NCBI GenBank assembly: GCA_947396885.1
Contig: OX377201.1
Location: forward strand, 22,669,923-22,733,922
DNA length: 64,000 nt
Direction of reading: 5' to 3'
Source of the DNA: Heligmosomoides polygyrus polygyrus
Taxonomy: Eukaryota; Nematoda; Chromadorea; Rhabditida; Heligmosomidae
In this document: positions 1 to 14,300 of the stretch, one piece after another
How positions within the stretch are numbered: the stretch's first letter is position 1
Layout of the letters: every line of letters begins with the position of its first letter
Notes under the pieces: model-generated
Told to the model about the DNA's origin: nothing
Databases searched by the model: none
What the model saw: the letters and a program-made list of their open reading frames with translations, nothing else
Made by a program: the position numbers and the translations under genes

Positions 1-375
1 GGAGAAAGTTTTCTAATTTACAGCTAAATGTTCTCGGCGACGAATTAAGAAATAGTGTCAGTCAGAAGTTCATTGCAAGCTTTACTAACACGAGCTAAAA
101 AGCATTTTTTACACTTTTCGAATTTATCTTAATCGGAAGGGGACATATACATATAATGATTTGCGTGTCCCATCCTTCCTAAGGTTTCTACGAGAGCCTC
201 ACTGCTGTCCCATGATACGAAGGCTTTCCTTCAAATTTAGGGAATATAGTTATGTGGTATGGGATCACGTCCACAATTAACACTTCACTGTTGGCCCCTC
301 CCGATTAGGATAGATTTCATTTTTTATCCAGTTTTGGGGTTGAATTCTAAGATTGTGCTCTTTAGCAGTCCCATA

Positions 376-676
376 GGGCGCCTGTAGTGCAGTCGGAGGA
401 GGCGCCGACTGTCGCCTGCACCCGATACCAGGTTCCTCGTTCGGATTTCCCGCCCAGGCCAACCAAGCCTTCCATCCCTCCGGGGTTGGCGAATTGGTAC
501 CAGACCTGTTTGGGAAGGATGAAGCGCTGACTTGCTCATCGGCTGGCCACCGCAAGTCATTGTATGGCCAAATACGCATTCAAATCGCCTCCACGATATC
601 CCGTAGAAGTAGAATGCGTGGCGCATCCCAAAGAGGATTGAATAACGTCGTCATTTATCCTTTATCCTTTAGTAGT
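376..676 (+). repeat. tRNA-derived SINE, copy 1
   Basis: This roughly 300-bp copy belongs to a SINE family found about ten times in the window. It begins GGGCGCCTGTAG and has an RNA polymerase III A-box-like stretch (TAGTGCAGTCGG, 384-395) and a B-box-like stretch near 437-450 (GTTCGGATTTCCC). It ends in tandem TTTATCC units. The A and B boxes at tRNA-like spacing and the short tandem tail are seen; the tRNA origin is inferred from them. Confidence 0.8.
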
Positions 677-2306
677 CCCATTAAATGAGGAAAAAGTAAA
701 GAGTTCATGTTTATCAATATCCAGATGACCACAAACTATTCTAAAAACAAGGTTCTGATAATCCTACTATATAAAATCGGCTAATGTCACCTTTCCTTCA
801 CGGGGAGGGGGGACTGAGGCCAAAAGATGCCTACGACAGTACGGCGTATGCCAGCCGGGCTTTCTTTGAGCTTAGCCATGGATGATTGCTGGCGAACTAT
901 ATCCTAGGCCGCTGATCGTCCATGTTTACGAGATATTCAAGGGTCAACGCGTCAGGATATGAATGGGGATCGAGTGCAGAGAGTAGGCCTTCAGAAGACG
1001 CGCCGAAGACGTCGTCCAAATTGCGTAGGCATTCCGAGTAAGGGCGACCAATAGGAGAGACCAACAAAGGGGGAGCACTAGAGGGGGGAGCGTGAATAAG
1101 GGGGGGGGGTCCAGCATTTTCCCTCAACATCGTTCAGTGTGTGCCGGATTTTTTAAGACAGCTTACTGAAGTCGGGGCACGTGTGTCAGAGTACAGAAGG
1201 AGTGTCATAGACGTCGTGGCAACGTAGTGACACGTGAATCTGTACTCAGTGCCACAGGTGTATGCTTGACTCTCACTCCGTTTCTTTGCCAGCACATAGG
1301 AAAGGAAGTGTTTCGGAAGGGAAGGAGGAAAGGGTAGAGAGAGTGACCATGGGATTCGTAGGAGTGTTATTGCCGTGGGACAGTAAGCGGTGTCGACCCG
1401 ACCAATACCGATTAATTTTAATTATGACTTTGCTGATTAAACACGGATTGGGACTCCCATTACCTGTTTCTCGACACGTAGAGAACGAGCGCTTCAGGGA
1501 ATAAATGGCGTGCATGTGATGGAGGGTGGATGGGCTTCATATGCGCAGTGAAAATTCTGCCCTACCACATCCCACTGCACTAATCTATATAGTAAAACCA
1601 GTTTTTCTTACTGTAAGAAGGCCTAAAGAAGAAAGGAGGAAGATTGGGGTTGTTCTGTTCTCGGGGTTTTGCGGCGAAGCCCCCAACCAGATGGGATGGG
1701 GTTTTTCTATTCTCGGGATTTGGGGGCGAAGCCCCCAACCAGCCTTTTTGGCGGCCGCTAGGCCGCTGAACGCCTGCTATAATAGATAACTCGTCTCAAC
1801 GATAACGAGGTAGTACCGTGTCCAGCCAATCATTCAGAGTAAGAAACCTATGGTTAGAATAAACCGTTTCCAATGGACATTTGCTTTGCAAGTCTTCTCC
1901 TCGCACACCTTCATTTTGACTGATGCTATTTTGCAAAATGAGAACGGTTTCGACAAAGTCCGCGACTACCAATATCTGCTGCGATAAAGTGATGCTGTTC
2001 TAGAACTGGTAAGCAACGAGAGGCAACAATGGCTCATTCCACTGCTCGCCCTACTCCTATACTCGAGAAGGATATCTCCATGGCAGCGTCCACTTCCAGA
2101 CAACATTTGCACTTTCATTGGTATTAGGTTTATCAACCAAATTAGCAACAATAAAAACATCTCAACAACATCTGGTTACACATGATAAATCATTAACACA
2201 ACACAGCTTCACGAAACAACGGCTAACAAGTAACAGTCAACAAGAAATGCGACTAGGGCTCTATAACACTAGTTAGTCACAATCCACAATAAGCACAGCA
2301 ATACGC
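677..2306. other. Gene-free stretch with a short tandem duplication
   Basis: I see no coding sequence with conserved motifs here. A 45-46-bp unit ending GGCGAAGCCCCCAACCAG is duplicated in tandem at about 1646-1690 and 1697-1742. The stretch next to 2307 is the 3' flank of the RBM34-like gene; I found no clear AATAAA signal close to its stop. Confidence 0.5.
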
Positions 2307-5300
2307 TCACTGCATCAGGCTCTTGCCCTGCTTGCCGCTCTTCTTTCTTTGAATTGCCTTCCTGGCTTTCTTCTTCAGCACCGGACGCTTCTCCTCGCTC
2401 GTCCTGAACAATAGGCGGTTAGGTTTTTTAGGCTAATTAGGCCGCGAGGCGTTGGAGGCTTGTATGAACAACTTTCGAAAAAACATGGGCTGTATGACCT
2501 TGCATGGAACCGTCTCCTAGAGAAGATGCTTACGATCACCCAAAAAGTTATAATCCCTACTCATATCGCCACCTTCGGCATCTCTGGCGAAGCTTATAAG
2601 CTTTTAGCACTGCCATTGGCACAATATTTGCTTGGGAAGTGATAGTGATAAGTAGTTGATAGCAGCTCAAAGATCTGCATGATCCTCCTTAATTGCACCA
2701 ATTCCTACCAGCATCGCTTGTTTAAGCATTGGACGTGCAGACTCTCTAGTCAGGTACCCCAAACAATAAGGCCTATATTATACTTCGGCGACGCTGTTGT
2801 TGGCGACGTCGACAACAGTGTTACGCGGACTGCTACGCAGTGCGTAACACTGTCGTCGACGAACTATAACATAGGCCTAACACGCTTGTGCCTCGCCATA
2901 TCTGTTCATAAGAGCCGCTCATACCTCGGGAGCGAGGTGCACGCTTAATGACTCGATTAATGTCCCGCTATGAGGCCCTACGTATCACTCAATGTGTGAA
3001 CATATCCTTACGCAATTCGCTATGGATCGAGTAGGTTCGCTATCATAAGGAATACTACATAAAGCTCGATAAAGAAGGCATTCGACTCCGTCGAAAGTTA
3101 AGCGGTCGTCGAAGCCCTGCTCACTCAAGGCGTTCCTACACAGTACATCAGAGTCCCTCGAGAGCTGTACAGTAGATTCGCAACCAAGATCTCACCATTC
3201 TACAACGACTTCGTTATAGATGTGAAGAGAGGGGTTCAACAGGGGATACCATATTCCCGAAGCTCTCCAGCGCCACCCTCGAAAACATCATGCCGATCCA
3301 GAGGGGAAGACATGGGAATTGGAGTGAAGCTTGACTGCAGGCAGCTGCACCATCTGCGCTTCGCTGACGACATCGTGCTCATAACACCGAGCATCAGTCA
3401 GGCGGATCGAATGCTGGCCGACTTCGATCGCGCATGTGGGAACGTTGTACTGCAGCTGAGTATTCCGAAGACGATGTTCATGAGGAGCGCGTAAGTCTCT
3501 GACGCCCCATTCTCGCTCAACGGAACGAACATCTCAGAGTGCATCTGCGTAGCGAATTCAACATGGATGGACAACGACCTAGCGCCAGAGCTGGGCAAGA
3601 GGAAACGAGCGGCTTAGGAAGCTTTCAAGAGAAAGATCAAAGAAGTCGCGAAGAAGACGAAGAACGTCCGACTCTGTGCCCACCTCTCCGACTCTACCGT
3701 TCTTCCTGCCCTAACATCTTCTTCTCCTGAGCGTTTAGTCCCGCGCAGTCGCAGGGTCCGCTGTTCTTGTGATCCGTCGCCATCTCATCCTATCAAGGAC
3801 GTCGTCTGACGCGGCGCCGATTTCGGCGAGATCTTTCTTAATGACGTCCTTCCACCTTTTCCTTGGGTCTCCTCTCGGACGTTTTCCGGGTGCCTCCAAA
3901 TTTAAGGCCAACTTCGTGGCATGATCCTTTGGTCTTCTGAGGATGTGTCCGTACCACCTCAGGCGCTGCTCCCTCATCTTCAGCTGGATCGGAGCTGTCT
4001 TCACCACTGCTCTAACATCCTCGTTCCTTCCTGCCCTAACATACGCCTAGCAATAAAAGACCTGGGCTATACGAAAGCAGGATGAATACACGACAGCGTC
4101 GCGCAGCGTGGAATTGAGAGGACGATGCTCGGAGTGGCACGACTCACGCGAGAAGGCCTCCAAAGTTCCGAGCTTCGTCGACGTACGAAGATCAGACGCT
4201 GCCGCGTGGGCCAAGTTGTCGAAAATTAGGTGGGCCGGCCACGTAATGCGCTTCGCGGACACCCGCTGGACGAGAGCCGTCACCGACCGACTGGATTCCG
4301 CGGGATGTCAAGAGAACAGCAGGACGCCCACCAACGCGTTGGTCGGACTTCTTCGTGAAAGCCCTGAACGATCGATATGACGCACTTCGTGTCCCTCGAG
4401 CGAGGATTCATTGGAGCACTCTGGCACGTGGCAGAGACGAATGGAGACGCTGCTGGCCCGCTCGAGCAAGTCGATGATCAACGAGACGACAAGTGATACA
4501 TAAAGCTCGATGCTTACCAAGCCTTTAGTGAAATCGGTCATGTACTACGCTCCTACGGGATATCAGGGAGATAGTTTGTCCACGGATTTTGTGTCCAGAT
4601 AATAACAGTGGTTATCGGGCGGTGGTTAGCTGATGAATAACCCAACGTTTTATCATCAACAGAGGAGAAGTTCGATAACCATCCACCAACTCGGTTGGAC
4701 GAAAGTATTCGTTGGCCTGAGTCGCACCTGAATCTTGGGTGAGTTGGATGAACAAGCGAGAGCCAGCACCACCCCCCGCTGTTCACGCGCCTTGCCTATT
4801 ATTATTAGGTTTATTTATTTATTTATTGAATGCGTCATAAGACGCCGTGTAAGAAAAACAGGTATGTATAAATAAATAAGTTTTTACCCTAAATCATTCT
4901 GTCCCATGGAAAGCCACACATATCGCTCGGTAGGTTTTTCCTGCTCTTTCGAAAAAACATATGTGGATGTTGTTCTAATTTTCATAGCCGATCTTTTCCA
5001 GGGCCCAGTAAAATCATGAACCGACGCGACTTTCGAGTCACGAATTTAAATTGGGACATTCTGCGGCAGAGGCACCCCGTACATAAATACACATACGTTA
5101 GCAAAGGACCTTGGCGTGCACCGTAGTAGCTTTTTCCGAGCTCTTGATTCTCATTTGCGTCAGAAACATTTCACTAATTTGACCGATGTTGTATGCGCCC
5201 CTGTGTTCTCAGCTTTTGTTGTAAAGGATTAAATTCATTTATTTTTCGTTGGCAGAAATGTATAGATTCCGGTGATATTTACTATCGTTAATAATTTTGT

Positions 5301-8300
5301 ATTTAAGCTAAGTTGTAGCAGTTAGAAATAAGCGGTGCGTTTAGGCTATAATTTTCGCGACAGCCTAATATAACCTTTTCTAAGGCAAGGTGAGAAGCTG
5401 TAACACTCACTTTTTCGTCGAGAACTTGAACTTGTCGATCTTCTCCAACTGATCCTTATTGAACGCAGGTTTCTGCACTCCACCACTCTTTCGTCTGGCT
5501 TGCTGGACTTTCTGAAGAAGAAAAGACAACAAACAGTAGACCTTAAGCCGCATCCTATCGTACGTGGACACACAAATCACTCACCGCCACTTTCATCTTC
5601 TTCATCACTTTGCTTATCCTCAGCTCACGTTTTTGGTATTCTAGCCCTGTCATGCCGAGAGCTAGAGGGACCGATGACGGTGACTGAAACATTCAACAGC
5701 TCCTCCTTCCAAAGAAAATATCACTTAGAATTCCCGAACGAATTTCAAAGCTTGACAGTTGTTACAACAACGAGCATCTTTACCCTAACCATCAGAATAG
5801 AATGTTATGAGCGATATTCTGAACCTAGACAAACTACCACCCGCTGCGAGGTACAGTCTCTCCCAATATAACGCCACCGAATAAGACACGACTCTCGATA
5901 TAACGTAAAATGGATTTTTTTCGAGAACCGGCCAGCTTAACCTCTAACCAATGCAAATCAGGTCCGGTTAAGAAGCGATGGATATAACGCTACTACCGTT
6001 AAAGCGCGGTTCCGAGAGGAAAATTTACGTTCAAAATGACTCCCGTTGTAACGCGACCAAGACAAAGTTCTGATTCCCTACAGAAAATGAAGGCGAGAAA
6101 GATGGTGACCGCGTCTGTGATCAGACTTATCAATATGGTACCTCGTTCATAGACACGAGTGGCACCCGTGCGACAACATACCGGATGCCTATCTACGTTC
6201 TTCGCATCCCCGAACCGAGGTAAGCATATGGCTGCCGGTGTTCGTTACACCTCACATATATACTGCGTATCTCTGAAGACAGGGGCAACACTAATAGTCT
6301 AAAGCTGACCTGTTTCGGTAAACTGTCTTCATGGTTACATATTCCATTGCTATTTAACCATTGTGTTCGATTTTAGGGTGCATAATACACCTTTTCTGCG
6401 CACTGACGCGCTGAAAAAGGTACAGAATAACTTTAATCGCAAAGTGCTTAACCGTATTGGTGGCTTTTTGTACTCCAGGGTACCTAAAGCGTCGATAAGG
6501 AATAAGCGCCTCGGTCTCTATTCCTTGGCATATCGAAAGGGCGCGTGTAGCGCAGTCGGAGGTGCCGGCTGTTGCCTGCACCCGATACCAGGTTCCTGGT
6601 TCGGATTTCCCGCCCAGTCCAACCAAACCTTCCATCCCTCCGGGGTCGGTGAATTGGTACCAGACTTGCCTGGGAGCGCTGACTTGTTCATCGGCTGGCC
6701 ACCGCAACTCATTGTATGGCCAAATACGCATTCAAATCGCCTCCATGACATCCCGTAGAAGTAGAATGGGTGGCGCATCCCAAAAGGGATTGAGAACCCG
6801 GCCTTTATCCTTATCCTTTATCGTAGATTAATCTTTGATATTTGCATGGTCTATCACAACCCCACAATCCGCGTTATAGGGAATCCATGTTCTTTACCAT
6901 GCGAGGTCCTCACACTAAGGGGAACATGAAAAGATTTTCCTTCCCTGCTCTCGGAGCACATCTAAGGTAAAGCTCTTCCCCGATAGAGTAGCCAGTGCTT
7001 ATCTTACGGCGATGAAGTGTATACGATCCCCTTTTTCTCTGGGGCAGTTCAAGCGGTCGGTTCAAAAGTCGCAGCTTGAGTCATGAGGTTTAGAATAAAA
7101 GCGTCTCTTTTATGTCCTTATTTCACTGGGTTGCTCGTTAAGTAATCCGTGTTGTGCCAATTTTGATTGCAGATCTGACATGGTTCGATTTGTTTTTATG
7201 TTTTTACGTTGTTGACTGATTGTGTTTTGATGGTGCGCTTCGACTGTAACTGTTTTATTGTTGTGTCTATGGGTCTAAAGGTCGCGCTTATCACGTACGT
7301 CTTAATAAGTAAATAAATTATTAAATAAGAGTGTAAAAAGGTCAACTCCAGCTAGTACGCAACTCCCATTATAAAATAAATTTTTCGGTCTTTTCAAACG
7401 CTTTATAGCAGGAGGATACTTTAGTGAATTGAGAATTTAGGAGATATTGGGAAATACGCGCACAATCATACTAATCCGGTTGTTCTCAAGGATCCTCTAC
7501 TGCTAGATAAAGCTGCGCGCTAGATGGATCACGGTGGAAAAGGGTGGGTTGGTCACCTTTTCTCCAGTGGATGTCCCCACATCAAAATGGTTCTCCGTGG
7601 TCTAGCATAAAGCGTTTAGTGCACAGCGTTGGGAGTGAAAACGACTCCAGATAACCTGCAGCCCACCGCCAAAAACTTCACCAAACGCTTTGACTCCATA
7701 TTCGCGCCAAGGGACCCCACTTCGAGTCTGTGTTATTTATGTATTTTTGTAAAGTTGTCAGTTGTTTCATAGTTACAGTTTAAAAAAAAACCTTTATCAC
7801 GTTATTTTGAACACCCCGTAGAATAACAGCTGATCTTATGATTAAATCTGGTGAAGAAAGCACAGAATGATAGATAAAGGATAAAGGATAAAGGGCGGCG
7901 TTATTCAATCCCCTTTGGGATGCGCCACGCATTCTACTTCTACGGAATGTCGTGGAGGCGATTTGAATGCGTATTTGGCCAACGACAACGACTTGCGGTG
8001 GCCAGCCATGAACAAGTCAGCGCTTTATCCTTCCAGACAAGTCTGGTACCAATTCACCGACCCCGGAGGGATGGAAGGCTTGGTTGGCCTGGGCGGGAAA
8101 TCCGAACCAGGAACCTGGTATTGTGTGCACGCGACAGCCGGCGCCTCTTCCGACTGCGCTCCATGCGCCCCAATATTAGATAGTATCACTTAAAAGATTC
8201 TCTTATTGGTACGGTTCGTCATCAAAACTAACCTTAAATACGACGAAAGCGAATCCTTTGCCCATCCCAGTCGGATTATCTTTGACGCATCGCACAAAGC

Positions 8301-11300
8301 TGACACCTCCGACGTTTTCATCGAAGAAACTTGCTAGGTCATCTTCTTGAACGTCCAGTGGCAGATTCCCTGAAATAAGAGCAAATTCAACACGTTCAAA
8401 TCTACCTTAAAGATCGTGCTCTGCCTGTAAAATTTAGCCAAGTTATAGCCAGAGCATTCTACAATGGAGGTAATCATCACATTTCTAAAAGACAATGGAA
8501 ACGACGGACCTGGCTTACTTTAAAGAATGCAAGGCATCTCTTTTAAACGGAGACATCTGCATCTTCGAAAGAGTAGGTAGAGAAACTGTTTCTTATTTTA
8601 AAAAAAAACTAAAATCTTTATACTGCTCTTTCTTTGAAATTATACTCACCGACAAACACTGTCAACTTGCGATCGTAGTCAGCCTTTGAAGTACAGGTGT
8701 CTACACGTATGCGATGTCTATCGACAATTGTGCCATTACTGAAACGAAACGATCAAGGGGATTCAGTACACACTGGATACATTTACAATTTCTAGTATTT
8801 CTAGTTTCTGCCATCCTCAACGAAGGAGCCTTTTTGACAAGATCAAAACTGAAAAAGAATTCATGCCAAACTATAACAGTCTTGGAAAGCGAATAGGACA
8901 AAACGAACTGCAGCTCTATTCAGCAGTTGTTAACCACATACTGCTTTCAAGAAACGACGACGAAGATCGGGCAGTCGCCTCTTTAATGTAATGCGAGACT
9001 CGAAGTGGGAGGAACTACAAGGGAGTGAAGATCGACTGCCGGCAACTGCACCATCCTCGCTTCTCTGACGACACGCTCACAACACCGAGCATTAGTCACG
9101 CGGAGCAAACGCTGGACGACTTCGATCATGCGGGAACGAATGTATGCGGCAACGTTGGACTGCATCTGAATCTTACGAAGACGATGTTCGTGAGGAACGG
9201 ACAAGTTTCTGACACCCCGATTCTCACTCAACAGAACGAACATCTCCGACCGCTCCAGCTACGTGTATCTGGGTCACGAAGTCAAATGGGTAACCACTAT
9301 ACTTCGGACCGAATCGAATAATTTCGAATGAATATTCGAATAAATTCGAATATTCGAATATTCATTTTTCGAATATTCGGTGAGGTCCAAAATTCGAATA
9401 TATTCATTATTCGAATATTCGCTGAGGCCCAAAATTCGAATATATTCGTTATTCAAATATTCGACAAGGTCCAAAATTCGAATATATTCGAATATATTCG
9501 ACGCTACTGAGATAGCCACGGATCTCTCTCGATAGAGAGCCTTCGGGCTCTCTTGTTAAGAGGGATCTCGGGCCGCTTGTCGCAGGGCCACGTGGCGCGT
9601 CCCCGGGTGGTGGATAGGGGAATTAAACGCGTACCAAATGCGACCGTGTACTGCCCAGAAAAACAGGTGGGATGCAGGGGATGGACTCCTTGCTCCTGCT
9701 GTGTCGGGTCGACGCGTTCCTTGTGCGTGGGGGCGGCATGTTCGCGCACAATGTGCGCGGATGTGTCCATGACTGTGCGGATTGTAACTGTGTCGGCCCG
9801 GCCAAAAGCTTGCACTCGGTAGACTGGGAGTACATTGTAAGGCGATTCGAGGCCGCCTCAAAAGTCTTGCCCCGTCCCTTCGGGTAGTCTGGCTGGCTGC
9901 CCGGAGTTCTTCGCCCGCACGACAGAGCCTGACTAGCTACCCGTGTTGTATGGAAGTCAAACACAGCAGCACTAAAGGGCCTCATTCCCCTGACCCCGAA
10001 AGAGCCCCCATTTCTGCAGCGATGGGAAGGACGAGTACCGAGAGGCTGCTAAAATCTCAGGGCCTAACCAGGCTGCGCAAATTGAAAAGGACTAGGATGA
10101 CGATCTGTACTTACAACGCCCGCACGCTTGCGTCGGAAGCATCCGTCGAGGACCTGATGATGCAAGCCAAGAAGATCAAGTACGACGTCATCGGACTGAC
10201 CGAGACGAGAAGACACCACCCCCTACACGCCGCCTACGACTTCGGAGAAGAACTGTTCCTCGGAACATGCGACAGCAGGGGAGTAGGCGGCGTTGGTGTC
10301 CTCGTCAACACGCACTTGGCCATGAACATCGATTCGTACGAGTCTCTGACAAGGCGAATCGGACGTCTGCGACTGAAGCGATGTGGCTCCGTGCCAGCCT
10401 TGACTGTGTTCGTCGCGTATGCCCCAACATCCGACTACGACGACGAAGACGTCGAGGCCTTCTACGTGGAGCTGGAGAAGTTCTATAAGGAAGATCACAC
10501 CTTCTACAAGGTGATCGTCGGCGACTTCAACGCCAAGATCGGACCGCGAAGGTCGCCAGAAGAACTTCACATCGGAACCCACGGTTTGGAGTGGAACGAG
10601 CAAGGTGAAAGGCTGTCTGAGTTTATCATGTCGACCAAGACCATCCATGGAAACTCGCAGTTCCAGAAGCCTCCCTCCCTACGATGGACCTGGGAATCTC
10701 CCGGTGGCCAGTTCCACAACGGGATCGACCACATCATCTTCAATCGCAAGTATTGCCTGACCGACGTCTCCGTTGTCCCCAAGTTCTACACGGGATCGGA
10801 CCACCGCCTCCTTCGCGCGAGGCTTCGTTTTTCGCGTCAAGGAGAGAAGGCCGCGAAGTTCAAGAAGAGGAATACCAGAACGACCATCAACTGGGACCTT
10901 TACACCTCTCTTGCCGGCCTTTGGGAAGATGCCGTCATGGACAACGTCGATGAGGAATACGACCGCTTCGTGCACCATCTCCACGATAGTGAAGGGAGCC
11001 GAGAGCTTGAAGACCACCAAGCGCCTGTCTCCGGAAACTCTCGAGCTTATACGTCAGCGTGGAGCAGCACGAGAGTCAGGCAACTACCAGCTGACGTCCG
11101 AGCTTGCGAAGCTATGCAGAGCGGCGATAAAGGAAGATCTCAAGGACAGAAGGGCGGAAGTGTTGGCTGAAGCAGCAGAGGCAGGGTTGAGCATCCGCAA
11201 TGCCCGCCGGAACTTCGCCAACTTCAAGACCAAGATGACCGCTCTCCGATGTCTAACGGAACCGTCACCTCTTCCAGAAGGACCATGGAGAAAGTCATCC

Positions 11301-14300
11301 ACGACTTCTACTCCGATCTCTTCGATAGCCACGTCCACCTGCCCCCATGCCATCTTCCGCAGGATGGATACGTCGTCCCCTCTGTTCTCTCTTCCGAAAT
11401 CCGACACGCCATCTCGTCGGTGAAGAAACGTACAGCACCCGGTTCTGACAGGATCAGAGCTGAACACCTGAAGAACCTCCCGCCAGCGCTCACCAACACC
11501 CTGGCGCGGCTCTTCACACGATACCTGTCGGAGTGCAAGGTTCCATCTCAGTGGAAGACCAGCAAGACCGTCTTGCTGTACAAGAAGGGAGACGTGCATG
11601 ACATTGGCAACTATCGCCCGATCTGCCTGCTGTCCGTAGTCTACACGCCCGATCTGCCTGCTGTCCGTAGTCTACAAGCTGTTCACTCGAGTCATCCTGA
11701 ATAGGATCAGCAGAACGCTGGACGAAAGACAGCCACGCGAACAAGCAGGATTTCGGAGAGGATTCAGCACGATCGACCACATACACACTATTACGAAGCT
11801 CATCGAAGTGTCGCGAGAGTATAAGCTGCCGCTGTGCCTTACGTTCATCGACCTGAAGAAGGCATTCGACTCCGTCGAGACTGAAGCGGTCCTCGACGCC
11901 CTGCTCACTCAGGACGTTCCTACTCAGTACATCAGAGTCCTTCGAGAGCTGTACAGTGGATTCACGACCAAGATCTCTGCATTCTACAACGACGTCGTCA
12001 TCGACGTAAGGAAAGGGGTTCGGCAAGGGGATACCATATCCCCGAAGCTCTTCAGCGCCACCCTTGAAAACGTCATGCGCGAACTAGAATGGGAAGACAT
12101 GGGAGCGAAGGTCGACGGCCAGCAGCTGCACCATCTTCGTTTCGCTGACGACATCGTGCTCATAACACCGAGCATCAGCCAGGCGGAGTGAATGCTCGCC
12201 GACTTCGATCGTGTATGTGGAAGCGTTGGACTGCAGCTGAGTCTTACGAAGACGATGTTCATGAGGAACGGACAAGTTTCTGATGCCCCATTCTCGCTCA
12301 ACGGAACGAACGTCTCCGAATGCTCCAGCTACGTGAATCTGGGTCGCGAAGTCAAAATGGCCAACGACCTAGCGCCGGAGCTGAGCAGGAGGAAACGAGC
12401 GGCTTGGGGAGCTTTCAAGAGCGTCGAAGAAGTCGCGAAGAAGGCGAAGAACGTCCGACTCCCTGCCCACCTATTCGACTCTACCGTTCTTCGTGCCCTA
12501 ACATACGCCTCAGAGACCTGGGCTATACGAAAGCAGGATGGACACGCGATCAGCGTCGCGCAGCGTGGAATCGAGAGGACGATGCTCGGAGTGACACGAT
12601 TCACGCAAGTGAGAGAAGGCCTCCGGAGTTCCGAGCTTCACCAACTTTCGAAGATCAGAGACGCTGTCGCGTTGGCCAAGTTGTCGAAAATTAGGTGGGC
12701 CGGCCCCACGTAATGCGCTTCGCAGATACCTGCGGGACGAGAGTCGTTACCGACTGGATTCCGCGAGATGTCAAGAGAACACCGGGACGCCCACCAACGC
12801 GTTGGTCGGACTTCTTCGTGAAAGCCCTGAACGACCGATATGACGCTCTTCGTGTCCCTCGAGCGAGGAGGATCCATTGGACCACTCTGGCACGCGACAG
12901 GGACGAAAGGAGACGCTGCTGGCGTCCGCTCGAGCAAGTCGATGATCAACGGGACGACAGGTGATACAGGTGATACTGAGATAGACTACTGGGAGTCAGT
13001 TTTTGCGCATTCTGGATATAACTTTCGTAATAAACAAATAAACAAATAATAACTCGCCTAAAGTCGTAATAGTCGACTCGTAATAGTCGTAATAAACAAA
13101 TAAACAAATATAACTTGCCTAAAGTCAAGTATATGAAAAACCAAGGTTTGAGCTCAGCAGCTCGAGCTCAATCGTTTGGTATACATATTTCATATGGAGC
13201 CATGAAATTATTCGAAATGGGAAACATGTTTAATTACCCAAGCGAAGGCCGGCCAATGGACTTGAGAAACATGAACGATGCGGCCAAGGTCGACCTCTGT
13301 CGAAAGTACTTCATCGTCGGTTTGTTTGGTCAACCGTTAGTGTGGCTTAGGAACACAATCTGGTTCTTTGGTTGAGGCTTTCTTCGACCGCAATCACCGG
13401 CCACCAATACCAATCGGAAGTATGTCACGCTGAGTGCCAATGAGCGATCTTCTGGTTAATAGTAATATGTGTCTGGGAAACCATCTTCCAGTCGTACCGT
13501 TCGAAAAGTGTCGCATGGGCGGACTACTTGGCATTCATCTTCTCAGTCGGAAGGGTATAGACTGGCTGCGATCTCACCTCAAATTGCCACAGCATCATTC
13601 ATCCTTCTCAAAGTCCTTTTCTGTGATTCACTTGTAGGAGACCTTATTTCTCAGCTTAACGACGAGGTGTTTCCTCACTCAATTGTTGTTTTTTCTTGTC
13701 CGGGTTTGTAACATAAAACATCATATACATAATAACATAATGCCTTTAAATAACATGTTGTGTTTGAGATTACGTTCATATTTGTATTTGCTTTACGAAT
13801 GTCATCAGAAGCCGTAGAACATCTACAATTTCAACCAAAGTATTCTTTATTGATAAATTTTGTGGCTAGAAGCCGCAGAATGTTTACAATTTCAACCAAG
13901 GTATTCGCTATTGATAAATTTTGTGGCACTATGTCAGTTGTGCGTTACGGTCGGAATTCATTAAGATTAGAAGAGTTTGGATTTGAAGATTGAAGACACG
14001 ATCTTACAGAAGAATTTAGAAAAGGCATTTAGCCTACAGCTCAATTTGACTTTCATTTCAAATACTTCTGTCGTATACTTCAGACCGATTCGAATAATTT
14101 CGAACGAATATTCGAATAAATTCGAATATTCGAATGTTCATTATTCGAATATTCGGTGAAGCCCAAAATTCGAAAATATTCATTATTCGAATATTCGATG
14201 AGGCTCAAAATTCGAATATATTCATTATTCGAATATTCGACAAGGTCCAAAATTCGAATATATTCATTATTCGTATATTCGGTTTTTCGTGAAACCGAAT

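Larger units (their letters stand above)
9516..12973 (+). mobile_element. Near full-length RTE-type non-LTR retrotransposon
   Basis: The copy is flanked by an 11-bp target-site duplication TACTGAGATAG (9505-9515 and 12974-12984). After a GC-rich 5' region, the endonuclease frame (9950-11170) has the apurinic-endonuclease-like motifs [17 protein letters not shown] and GSDHR. The reverse transcriptase follows with [36 protein letters not shown] and RFADDIVL, then the C-terminal tail. RTE elements mobilise by target-primed reverse transcription and normally encode one long ORF. Here the frame breaks near 10990, a perfect 31-nt tandem duplication (11615-11645 and 11646-11676) shifts frame, and a UGA follows at 12189, so this copy cannot make an intact protein. 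The 3' end has GTGATAC repeats. Confidence 0.9.

Noticed and set aside
9328..9510. Plus- and minus-strand frames rich in Ile/Asn/Tyr
   Set aside because: They are products of the GAATATTCG repeat translated in any frame.
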